A stretch of 6,632 nt of DNA from Gemmataceae bacterium. GTDB lineage: Bacteria > Planctomycetota > Planctomycetia > Gemmatales > Gemmataceae. The notes beneath the pieces are model-generated. The model had not been told where the DNA came from. It was given only the letters and a program-made list of their open reading frames with translations, and made no database searches. Both the position numbers and the translations under genes were made by a program. The first letter of the stretch is position 1; each line of letters begins with the position of its first letter. This document shows, piece by piece, positions 1 through 5,812 of the stretch. The DNA lies in NCBI GenBank assembly GCA_947490035.1, contig CANLGS010000235.1, positions 1 to 6,632 on the forward strand. Direction: 5' to 3'.

Positions 1-22
1 CTTTGTCCGTCGCTTACGCTTC

Positions 23-48
23 CGGCTCGTCCCAGTTCGGCTCGTCCC
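23..48. repeat. short direct repeat, 11 bases twice
   Basis: The 11-mer CGGCTCGTCCC occurs at 23-33 and again at 38-48, a 15-base period. It follows a segment (5-22) containing CGTCGCTTACGCTTCCGG, which resembles intergenic repeat sequence I associate with planctomycete genomes; that resemblance is from memory and unverified. It may be the tail of a longer repeat beginning left of the window. Confidence 0.25.
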
Positions 49-183
49 GCTGGCGCATTTTCGCCCCGATCTTAGCGAAACCGGTTCGGCATCTCTATCG
101 CGGCGCCTTCGTGTGCTACAGTTCGGCAGAAATGCTTGCGCCGCCTCGCGCCGCGGATCAATCGCTCGCGTAGGGCTTCAGCC

Positions 184-191
184 GGAAGGGG
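184..191 (+). promoter_or_regulatory. ribosome binding site that decides the kinase start
   Basis: GGAAGGGG at 184-191 ends five bases before GTG at 197, in frame with the kinase. This favours 197 over the upstream GTG at 113. The ATG at 192-194 lies too close to this site and opens a different frame that lacks all kinase motifs. Confidence 0.55.
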
Positions 192-196
192 ATGCG

Positions 197-1207
197 GTGT
201 TGTCGGTCCCTCCCAACATTCGTTCGACCACGCCCGGCGCGTTCGCGTTCTCGGTGGGCGCGGAACCGTCGCCCGGCTACCGGCTGCGGTGCGTCCGCGG
301 GCGCGGCGGGTTCGCCGAAGTGTGGGAGGCGGAATCGCCCGTCGGCCCGCCGGTCGCGCTCAAGTTCATGCCCACCTCGAACACCAGCACCACCGCCCGC
401 GAACTGCGCTCCGTGCAGTCGTTCCAGAGCCTGGAACACCCCTACATCGTCAAGACGCACGACGTCTGGTCGGTGCCCGGCTACCTCGTCGTGAACATGG
501 AACTGGCCGAGGCGACGCTCCTCGACCTGATGCAACTCTACCGCGACGACCTGGGGCAGGAACTCGCGCCGGCCACGCTGTGCATGTACCTGTGGCAGAT
601 CGCGGAGGCGCTCGACTTCCTCAACGCCCGGCAGCACGTCCGCGACGGGCGCCGCGTCGGGTTCCAGCACGGCGACGTGAAGCCGAACAACATCCTGCTG
701 TTCGGCGACACCGCGAAGCTCACCGACCACGGCCTCGCGTCGCCGACGTTCGGCCCGAGTACGCCGTGCTCGCGGCAGGGGACGCGCGAGTACGCGGCCC
801 CGGAAGTGTTCCTCGGCTCGATCACCCACTGGTCCGATCAGTTCAGCCTCGCCGTGACGTACTACGCGATCCGCAGCGGGCGTTTCCCGTTCCCGCCGCC
901 GTCGAAGGACGTGTCGCGGTCCTCGCTCCGCCCCCTCGCCGACCTGAGCGGCGTGACCGAACCGGAGCGCGCGCCCCTTCTGAAAGCGTTGAACGCGGCG
1001 CCGCAGAACCGGTTCCCGAACTGCTGCGACTTCATGACCGCGATTCTCAACTCGTTGAAGTTGCGACTCGATCCCGTTGACGCCGAGGGCCACGCGATCA
1101 AAGTGGTTCGCGCCGACTCGCCCAAACCGTACGCCGGCGCGCACCGCCGGGCCGTGCGCCCGGTGTCGAAGCTGATCCCGCCCGGCCGACCGTCTTCCGG
1201 CGGGTGA
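197..1207 (+). CDS. eukaryotic-type serine/threonine protein kinase, cytosolic
   Basis: 336 residues from GTG 197 (364 from the GTG at 113). It transfers phosphate from ATP to Ser/Thr of unknown target proteins. Motifs, numbered from 197: glycine loop GRGGFAEV at 35-42, ATP-anchoring Lys56 in VALK, helix-C Glu69, catalytic loop HGDVKPNN at 158-165 with Asp160, Lys162 and Asn165, Mg-binding Asp177, GTREYAAPE at 195-203, Asp214, and Arg272 near the end of the fold. All catalytic residues are present, so activity is likely. Two departures: HGD replaces HRD (a non-RD kinase, usually not dependent on activation-loop phosphorylation), and DHG replaces DFG. The kinase domain fills about residues 29-285; a basic, Pro-rich tail of about 50 residues follows, with no membrane segment or sensor domain, so a soluble enzyme is inferred. 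It stands alone; no phosphatase or obvious substrate gene is adjacent. Confidence 0.9.
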   Translation: MLSVPPNIRSTTPGAFAFSVGAEPSPGYRLRCVRGRGGFAEVWEAESPVGPPVALKFMPTSNTSTTARELRSVQSFQSLEHPYIVKTHDVWSVPGYLVVNMELAEATLLDLMQLYRDDLGQELAPATLCMYLWQIAEALDFLNARQHVRDGRRVGFQHGDVKPNNILLFGDTAKLTDHGLASPTFGPSTPCSRQGTREYAAPEVFLGSITHWSDQFSLAVTYYAIRSGRFPFPPPSKDVSRSSLRPLADLSGVTEPERAPLLKALNAAPQNRFPNCCDFMTAILNSLKLRLDPVDAEGHAIKVVRADSPKPYAGAHRRAVRPVSKLIPPGRPSSGG

Positions 1208-1226
1208 TCCCAAATCCAATCGTTGT

Positions 1227-1334
1227 GGTAGGTGCCGCGAGCCGAGCGGCACGGGATAGCCCGTGTGGAGGTGACACGGGCGCCCGAAGTCACCCGCGCT
1301 GGGCGACCGTGCCGCTCGGCTCGCGGCGCCTACC
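1227..1334. repeat. REP/BIME-like inverted pair of palindromic units
   Basis: Left arm 1227-1254 and right arm 1307-1334 are inverted copies, 28 bases each with a single difference (T1233 opposite G1328, a G-U pair in plus-strand RNA). Each arm is itself a hairpin: GTGCCGC 1232-1238 pairs with GCGGCAC 1246-1252, and 1309-1315 pairs with 1323-1329. The tetranucleotide GTAG sits immediately outside the left hairpin (1228-1231), and its complement CTAC immediately outside the right one (1330-1333). GTAG plus palindrome, in opposed pairs, is the known layout of bacterial REP/BIME elements. The spacer also folds: 1260-1266 with 1274-1280, and 1281-1285 with 1301-1305, so the whole could form a three-way junction. 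It starts 19 bases after the kinase stop and might also protect or end the kinase transcript. There is no classical T-run directly behind it. Confidence 0.75.
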
Positions 1335-1402
1335 CCGTGCGGTCTTTTCCGGCCCTTGCCCCAACATTTCACAGTGAGCCGAAACACTTCGCGACTGTCC
1401 GA

Positions 1403-1431
1403 TTGCCTCTCACCGCAATTCACCGGATAAT
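1403..1431 (+). promoter_or_regulatory. candidate sigma-70 promoter for the zinc-ribbon/permease operon
   Basis: TTGCCT (1403-1408), a 17-base spacer and GATAAT (1426-1431) match the -35/-10 consensus at 4 of 6 and 5 of 6 positions. Transcription would start near 1438, giving a leader of about 40 bases before the ATG at 1480. The local sequence is more AT-rich than its surroundings, which fits a promoter. Confidence 0.4.
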
Positions 1432-1479
1432 AGGTCAACAAGTCTCCCGTTCCACGACTCCGCAGCGGGACCATCGAAC

Positions 1480-3405
1480 ATGGCGATCGAGTTCAACTGC
1501 CCGCACTGCGCGCACGCCTACCGGCTCAAGGACGAGTACGCCGGCAAGCCAGCGACGTGTAAGAGGTGCCGCGAGAAGATCGTCATCCCGCAACCGGTGA
1601 CGATCCCCGACGACGCGCCGGCCAAGCTGTCGGCCGAAGAGTTGGCGGCGAAAGAAGCCGAGGCGCAGGCCGCGCTCGCCGACGAGCAGACAAAGGTCGA
1701 GCAGGACGAGGCGTCGCGCGTCATCCAGGTCGAGTGCAAGCACTGCGACCACAAGTGGATTGAACCGCTGGAGCGCGCGGGCAAGAACACCGTTTGCCCG
1801 GAGTGCCGCCAACGGGTCAAGATCCCCGTGCCGGAGGACGTCAACTCACAAGACTGGCGGATTAAGAACACCAAACTGCCGAGCATGGCGAAGCAGCACG
1901 CCGAGAAGATGGAGGGCGTGCAAGACGCGGGCGACGCCACGATGGTGACCGGCGGGTCGCTACGCGAGGCGGGCGCGGACGGCGTGGAGTACGAGCCGCG
2001 CCCGCTCAAGCAGAAGATCATGTTCGTACTGGTGCCGCTCTTGGTTCTGGCGGGCACGACGTTCGGCATCCGTTCTTGTTACTACGGCCGCATCGAGGGC
2101 AAGGAACACCGGCTGATTCAGGACAGTCAGGAGGAGTTCGCGAAATCGACCGGCGCGCTCGCACCCGGCGACGCGCCGCCGGAAACGCCGCTGCTGTCCG
2201 CCATCCTCTACATCGCCGGCGGCGAGCACGCGGTGCGGCACAACGACCCGAAGAATCTGAAGGAGGCGCAGGAGCAGTTCGCGAAGGCGCGCGACGCCGT
2301 CCGCAAGGCGCCGGCGGGGCACGCCCGCAACGCGGTGGGCGGCGAACTGGCGGTCGCGATGCTGACGCTGGGCGGCACCGAACAGGAAGCACGCGACCAA
2401 CTCCGCATCCGCTGGTATCCCGACACCAACATCAAGGCGCGCGTGAACGAGCGCGTCTACACCGTCCTCGAAGAGTTGCGCCAGACGCTCTCGCTGGTGC
2501 AGGGCGCCGACTTCGAGTTCAAGAACCACCTCGCCCGGCGGCTGACGCGCGAACTCGCCAAACGCGGGCAGGCGCTGCTGGCCGTCGAACTCATTCCGCT
2601 GGCGCTGTTCGGCCAGACCGAACAGGACGAGGCCAAAGCGTTGGTCGCGCTGGAGGTGTACCGCGCGGACAAGGACAAGACCTCTGACCTGCCGGTCAAG
2701 ACGGCCGCCGACCTGAAGACCCGCGGCGCCGAACTCGCGAAGAGCGTCCCGACCCCGGCGTCGGCGCAGACGCTGTTCCTCGCGCTCGACACGCCGCAGG
2801 CGCCGCGCGTCGTGGCGGAACCGAAAGCCGACCCCGTGTCGGACGCGGTCCGGCTCGCGTTCGTCGGCAAACTGCTGATGGACAACCAGTCGGACGCGGC
2901 CATCAAACTGGCCTTGCGCCCTGGTGGCCTGGACGGACGGGTGCGGGCGCTCGTGCTGTGCGCCGACTGGTCCGCCGACCCGACCGCGGCGCTCGACGCC
3001 GCCTCCGGCCTGCTCCCCGCGATCAAGGGGCAGAAGGAGATATCGCCCTACTCCGTGTTGCGGCTCGCGCAAATCGCGGCCGAGAAGGGGAAGCTCGATC
3101 AGGCGAAGACCTTCGCCGACGCCGTCGCGGACGAGGGGCTGAAGGCGTGGGCGAAGGGCAGCATCGTTCACATGCGGGTCGCGGCCATGTCGAAGGACAA
3201 GGCGGAGGAGGCGTGGGCGGAACCGCCGCCGGACAAGCTGAAGGAGTTCCGCGCCGGGCACGCGTGGGGGTGGCTGTGGGTCGCCCGGCAGAACACCCGC
3301 GCTTCCGGCGACCGCAGCGGCGAGGTGAAGGCCGTCAGCGCGTGGCCGCTGTCGGTCATCCCGTTCGGGAAGGCCGGCGTCGCGCTCGGCTTGCAGGACA
3401 AGTAG
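1480..3405 (+). CDS. membrane protein with two zinc ribbons and a large helical domain
   Basis: 641 residues, not recognised as a named protein. Two zinc-ribbon modules of the short CxxC...CxxC type (like the MJ0042 group) lie at the N-terminus: Cys7/10/27/30 and Cys86/89/106/109. A charged, Ala/Glu-rich, possibly coiled segment (about 50-80) separates them. One hydrophobic segment follows at about 179-197. The remaining 440 residues look alpha-helical and Ala/Leu/Lys-rich, with segments reminiscent of TPR-like repeats (about 255-275, 285-310, 525-555) but no clean consensus. Inferred topology is zinc ribbons inside and helical domain outside the membrane, though flanking charges are not decisive. 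The start is ATG 1480 with only a weak GCGGGA (1465-1470) in front; Cys7 follows at once, so no upstream start is needed. The stop overlaps the permease start, so a joint role in one membrane assembly is plausible but unproven. Confidence 0.8.
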   Translation: MAIEFNCPHCAHAYRLKDEYAGKPATCKRCREKIVIPQPVTIPDDAPAKLSAEELAAKEAEAQAALADEQTKVEQDEASRVIQVECKHCDHKWIEPLERAGKNTVCPECRQRVKIPVPEDVNSQDWRIKNTKLPSMAKQHAEKMEGVQDAGDATMVTGGSLREAGADGVEYEPRPLKQKIMFVLVPLLVLAGTTFGIRSCYYGRIEGKEHRLIQDSQEEFAKSTGALAPGDAPPETPLLSAILYIAGGEHAVRHNDPKNLKEAQEQFAKARDAVRKAPAGHARNAVGGELAVAMLTLGGTEQEARDQLRIRWYPDTNIKARVNERVYTVLEELRQTLSLVQGADFEFKNHLARRLTRELAKRGQALLAVELIPLALFGQTEQDEAKALVALEVYRADKDKTSDLPVKTAADLKTRGAELAKSVPTPASAQTLFLALDTPQAPRVVAEPKADPVSDAVRLAFVGKLLMDNQSDAAIKLALRPGGLDGRVRALVLCADWSADPTAALDAASGLLPAIKGQKEISPYSVLRLAQIAAEKGKLDQAKTFADAVADEGLKAWAKGSIVHMRVAAMSKDKAEEAWAEPPPDKLKEFRAGHAWGWLWVARQNTRASGDRSGEVKAVSAWPLSVIPFGKAGVALGLQDK

Positions 3406-5051
3406 TGCGGCCCTTCGGTCTGGTCGGTTCGCTCGCGGCGTGGGAGCTGCGCCGGCTGGCCCGGCGCGGCCAGGCCATGCGCGTCCGGCTCGTCGTCCTG
3501 TACACGCTCCTGCTCGCCTTCGTCGCGTTCGCGGTCTACTGGTTCCCGCACCTGCCCGTTCGCGACGTGTTTCTCGGGCGGTCGCCCACCCTCTGGTCTG
3601 AGTACGCTTCGTTCGCGGGTTCGTTCGCGTTGGTGCTGCTCGAAGCGCAACTCGCCGCGGTCGTCGCCATCACACCCGCGCTGGCGGCGTCCGCGGTGGC
3701 CGAGGAGAAGGACCGGCACACGCTGCCGATCCTCCTGACCACGCTCCTCACCGATCGCGAGATCGTCTTCGGCAAGGCCGCGGGGCGGATCGCGTTCGTC
3801 CTCGCCGCGCTCTTCGCCGGTCTGCCGGTGCTGATGCTGACACAACTCTTCGGCGGCGTGGACATCGGCTTGCTGGCAGCCGGATACGCGCTCGCGACCG
3901 GCACCGTCGTGTTGTGCGCGGCAATCGGGGTGAATGCCGCGTGTCACGCGCCGGACCTCCGCACGGCGGTCCTGCGTGCTTACGGTCGCGTCGCGGTGGT
4001 GGTGTGCGGCGCGTTCGTTCCACCGCTGGTGTTCGCCAGCCCGTTTGGGGTACTCGCGGTGGTCGCGCGCGAACCTCTCTCCGACCTTCACTACGCTGTC
4101 GCGGCGTTCGGCTACCCGTTGCTCCAGGCGCTCGTCGGGTTGGCGTTCCTGGTGAACGCGGCGCGGTCGCTGCGCCTGCGCGACGCGACCGCCGGGCCGC
4201 CGCCGGTGACCGCGTACCCCGAACCGCCGCGACCGGCCGAACCGCCGCTCCTCCAGCCGGAACACGACGCGCCGCGCTCTCTGCCGCCGCTCGGCACGTC
4301 CGACCCCGTGCTGTGGAAAGAGCGGTGCGTGGGCTGGCGCCCGGACTGGGCGATGCCGGGCGTGTCGAAGGTCGCGGGCCTACTGGCGGCGGGCGTCGCA
4401 CTGCTGCTGTTCGCGACCGGGGCGTGGACGTTGCTCTCGCGGCTGGCGCGGAGCTTTGATCCGTCGGAAGCGGAGCGGCTCGCGGCGCGCCCCGACGGGC
4501 TGGAGTCCGGCGGTTGGCTGCTGATGAGCGCGGGCGTGTTCGCGGCCGGCCGGTATTTGCTGCCGCTCGCGGTGGGCGTGAGTGGGGCCATCGCCGGCGA
4601 GCGGTTTCGCAATACGCTCGACATTCTCCTCTGTACGACGCTCGACCGCCGCGCGGTGTTGCGCGCGAAGGTGCAAGCACACGCCGAACGCGGATTAGTG
4701 TTCGCCGCGCTCGCGGTGGCCGCGGTCGGGATGGCGTTCATCGCGGACGCCGGCGTGAGCGTGGGACTGGCCGCTGCCGTTCTGACGGCGGGCGCGATTG
4801 CATTTGTAATCGCGATGGGCGCGTGGCTGACGGTGCGCTGCCCAGGCGACGTGCGCGCGTTCCGGTTGCTGCTCCCGGTGACGATGCTGGTGGTCGGGTG
4901 GCCGGCCGGCGCGTGGAGTTTGGTCGGCGGCGAGTTCGCGGTCCCGCCGGACACGTTGCTCCGCGCGTTCCTGCTCGCGGCGGGCGCGCTGGCGCTCGCG
5001 GGCGCGGTGCTGTGGTGGCGCGCGGGAAGCGTGCTGGCACGCGGAGAGTGA
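3405..5051 (+). CDS. ABC-2-type transporter permease, two fused homologous halves
   Basis: 548 residues from GTG 3405, which shares its first base with the preceding TAG (TAGTG) and has AGGA at 3395-3398. The open frame runs far upstream inside the neighbouring gene, but only from 3405 does the protein look real. About twelve membrane segments fall in two groups of six: roughly 27-46, 68-90, 127-146, 153-180, 193-222, 229-251, then 323-342, 370-398, 429-447, 451-476, 486-504, 518-538. A Pro-rich linker (263-300) joins the halves. Each half begins with a Trp-containing amphipathic entry (WELRRLARRG at 13-22; LWKERCVGW at 303-311) and has the ABC-2 signature after its second segment: an E-R/K-x-x-TL-x-ILL-T-x-L-x-x-R pattern at 100-118 and 399-416. 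The family forms the membrane part of ABC exporters; no ATPase gene lies in the window. Substrate unknown. Overlap with the preceding gene suggests translational coupling. Confidence 0.8.
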   Translation: MRPFGLVGSLAAWELRRLARRGQAMRVRLVVLYTLLLAFVAFAVYWFPHLPVRDVFLGRSPTLWSEYASFAGSFALVLLEAQLAAVVAITPALAASAVAEEKDRHTLPILLTTLLTDREIVFGKAAGRIAFVLAALFAGLPVLMLTQLFGGVDIGLLAAGYALATGTVVLCAAIGVNAACHAPDLRTAVLRAYGRVAVVVCGAFVPPLVFASPFGVLAVVAREPLSDLHYAVAAFGYPLLQALVGLAFLVNAARSLRLRDATAGPPPVTAYPEPPRPAEPPLLQPEHDAPRSLPPLGTSDPVLWKERCVGWRPDWAMPGVSKVAGLLAAGVALLLFATGAWTLLSRLARSFDPSEAERLAARPDGLESGGWLLMSAGVFAAGRYLLPLAVGVSGAIAGERFRNTLDILLCTTLDRRAVLRAKVQAHAERGLVFAALAVAAVGMAFIADAGVSVGLAAAVLTAGAIAFVIAMGAWLTVRCPGDVRAFRLLLPVTMLVVGWPAGAWSLVGGEFAVPPDTLLRAFLLAAGALALAGAVLWWRAGSVLARGE

Positions 5052-5064
5052 ACGAGCAAGACAA

Positions 5065-5179
5065 TAGCCGCACGATAAACGCAGAAGAAAGACACGATCA
5101 AGCCAAGACAGAGAAGTGGTTTAAACACGGGCTTATGTCTTCTCTTATCGTGTCTTTCTCCGCGTTCATCGTGCGGCTA
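5065..5179. repeat. 115-base long imperfect palindrome between convergent genes
   Basis: Left arm 5065-5098 and right arm 5147-5179 match as inverted repeats over 33-34 bases, with two substitutions and one single-base indel. The axis falls at about 5122, inside the perfect palindrome GTTTAAAC (5119-5126). The intervening sequence also shows weak symmetry, with AAGACA at 5105-5110 opposite TGTCTT at 5136-5141. The element is clearly richer in A+T than its surroundings. It lies between the stops of the permease (5051) and the minus-strand epimerase (5191), so it could act as a two-way transcription terminator, although no clean T-run is seen. Its composition and symmetry also fit a dispersed non-autonomous repeat. 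No target-site duplication is obvious at its ends. Confidence 0.75.
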
Positions 5180-5190
5180 ATCTTCGGTCT

Positions 5191-5685
5191 TCAGTCGAGT
5201 TGATACGGGCTGTCCGGGTTCTTCTCGTGGCGGATCTCGTCCACCGGCTCCTGCTTCAGCCACCCCGCGTACAGGCGGTTCGCGGCGTTGAACGTCCACC
5301 CGTCCTTGTCCCCGACGTTCTTGTACGCGTGGACGACGCCCGCCGGCACGATCAGCGCGTAGGCCGCGTTCTCGCCGACCTCGCGCACCTCCTTCGCACC
5401 GAACGTCGGCGAGTCCTTGCGCGCGTCCCACAGGTACACGCGGAACGTGGACGGCCCGGTGAAGCAGAAGTAATCGGCCTGGTCGAGGTGTTCGTGCGGC
5501 CCGCGCGCGACGCCCGGCTTGGTCATCGACACGTAGGCCATGACCGGGTGGAACTGCGGCGGCACGAGGTCGTTGCGGTACAGCTCGACGAGCCACCCGC
5601 GCGGGTCGTCGAAGAACTTCAGCGGCACCCACGCGATGTCGTGAATCGGCCCGCGCTCGATGTATTTCGGAAGTGGAACGTTCAT
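5191..5685 (-). CDS. RmlC-like sugar-nucleotide epimerase (dTDP-4-dehydrorhamnose 3,5-epimerase family)
   Basis: 164 residues, a single-domain cupin. The order of motifs follows RmlC: DPRGWLVELYR (27-37) matches the substrate-binding D-x-RG-x-x-x-E-x-Y/F region, RGPHEH (61-66) matches the RG-x-H-x-Q motif with the catalytic His (here His64), DSPTFG (91-96) is typical of the family, and VPAGVVHAY (113-121) matches the (I/V)P-x-G-x-x-H-G/A strand with His119. Tyr139 may be the counterpart of the catalytic Tyr. True RmlC is about 180 residues and reads RG-x-HFQ; here the Gln is His66 and the C-terminus differs, so the exact substrate is uncertain. It may be a sugar isomerase/epimerase for surface polysaccharide, or a related cupin. 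ATG 5685 is chosen because homology begins just after it; the 52 extra upstream codons look random. The ribosome binding site is poor. No other sugar gene is adjacent. Confidence 0.8.
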   Translation of the reverse strand: MNVPLPKYIERGPIHDIAWVPLKFFDDPRGWLVELYRNDLVPPQFHPVMAYVSMTKPGVARGPHEHLDQADYFCFTGPSTFRVYLWDARKDSPTFGAKEVREVGENAAYALIVPAGVVHAYKNVGDKDGWTFNAANRLYAGWLKQEPVDEIRHEKNPDSPYQLD

Positions 5686-5722
5686 GAGTGGGCACCGGGT
5701 TCGGGGTGAGTCGTGTTCAGCG

Positions 5723-5751
5723 ATTGTGGGACTGGAGTCCCCGTGCGGCAA
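5723..5751 (-). promoter_or_regulatory. weak candidate promoter for the epimerase gene
   Basis: On the minus strand, TTGCCG (5751 down to 5746), a 17-base spacer and CACAAT (5728 down to 5723) match consensus at 4 of 6 positions each. Transcription would start near 5716, about 30 bases before the ATG at 5685. Both dyads of this region overlap it. The match is weak and could be chance. Confidence 0.25.
5728..5741. promoter_or_regulatory. operator-like perfect dyad
   Basis: GGGACT (5728-5733) and AGTCCC (5736-5741) form a perfect 6-base inverted repeat around a 2-base centre. It lies 39 bases upstream of the -35 box of the secreted-protein promoter and inside the spacer of the weak epimerase promoter. 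A binding site for a dimeric regulator is possible; no regulator gene is present in the window. Confidence 0.3.
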
Positions 5752-5779
5752 CCCGCGGGTAACTTCGCGGGACCGCACG
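5742..5779. repeat. 13-bp inverted repeat abutting the -35 box
   Basis: CGTGCGG (5742-5748) pairs with CCGCACG (5773-5779), and CCCGCG (5752-5757) with CGCGGG (5766-5771), leaving an 8-base loop and a small asymmetric bulge. It ends one base before TTGACA at 5781. It sits in the divergent gap between the epimerase and the secreted-protein gene, where it could be an operator or a structured element. There is no T-run, so it is not a classical terminator. Confidence 0.5.
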
Positions 5780-5780
5780 A

Positions 5781-5809
5781 TTGACACGCGCGGGTGAGCG
5801 CGGTAGGGT
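5781..5809 (+). promoter_or_regulatory. sigma-70 promoter for the secreted-protein gene
   Basis: A perfect TTGACA (5781-5786), a 17-base spacer and TAGGGT (5804-5809), which keeps the important T, A and final T of the -10 box as GC-rich genomes often do. Transcription would start near 5816. This matters for the gene start: the GTG at 5813 would then lie outside the transcript. Confidence 0.5.
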
Positions 5810-5812
5810 CGA

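Larger units (their letters stand above)
1..196. other. non-coding leader upstream of the kinase gene
   Basis: I find no convincing gene on either strand here. The kinase reading frame stays open back to a GTG at 113, but the extra 28 residues have no recognisable character and the better ribosome binding site lies at 184-191. A TACAGT box at 117-122 could be a -10 element, but no -35 element lies at a suitable distance. The left end carries a short direct repeat, listed separately. Confidence 0.5.

Noticed and set aside
117..122. TACAGT as a -10 box for the kinase gene
   Set aside because: The only TTC-type -35 candidate (85-90) is 26 bases away, well outside the usable spacing.
1227..1334. 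CRISPR array or classical intrinsic terminator
   Set aside because: There are only two arms, inverted rather than direct, and no T-run follows the stem at once; a paired REP-like element explains it better.
158..1474. Long minus-strand open frame (438 codons) opposite the kinase
   Set aside because: It is Arg/His-rich, has no recognisable motif, and runs antisense to a kinase with every catalytic motif intact; such frames are common in GC-rich coding DNA.
1960..3261. Long minus-strand open frame (433 codons) opposite the zinc-ribbon gene
   Set aside because: Its composition (very high Arg, Leu, Gln, Val) is that of an antisense shadow, and the plus strand has clear zinc ribbons and a membrane segment.
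2958..3404. N-terminal extension of the permease frame into the preceding gene
   Set aside because: The extra 149 residues are Arg/Gly-rich shadow sequence of the zinc-ribbon gene; family-like sequence begins only at the GTG at 3405.
3168..5128. Several long minus-strand frames opposite the permease
   Set aside because: None has motifs, and the plus-strand frame has twelve hydrophobic segments and the ABC-2 signature twice.
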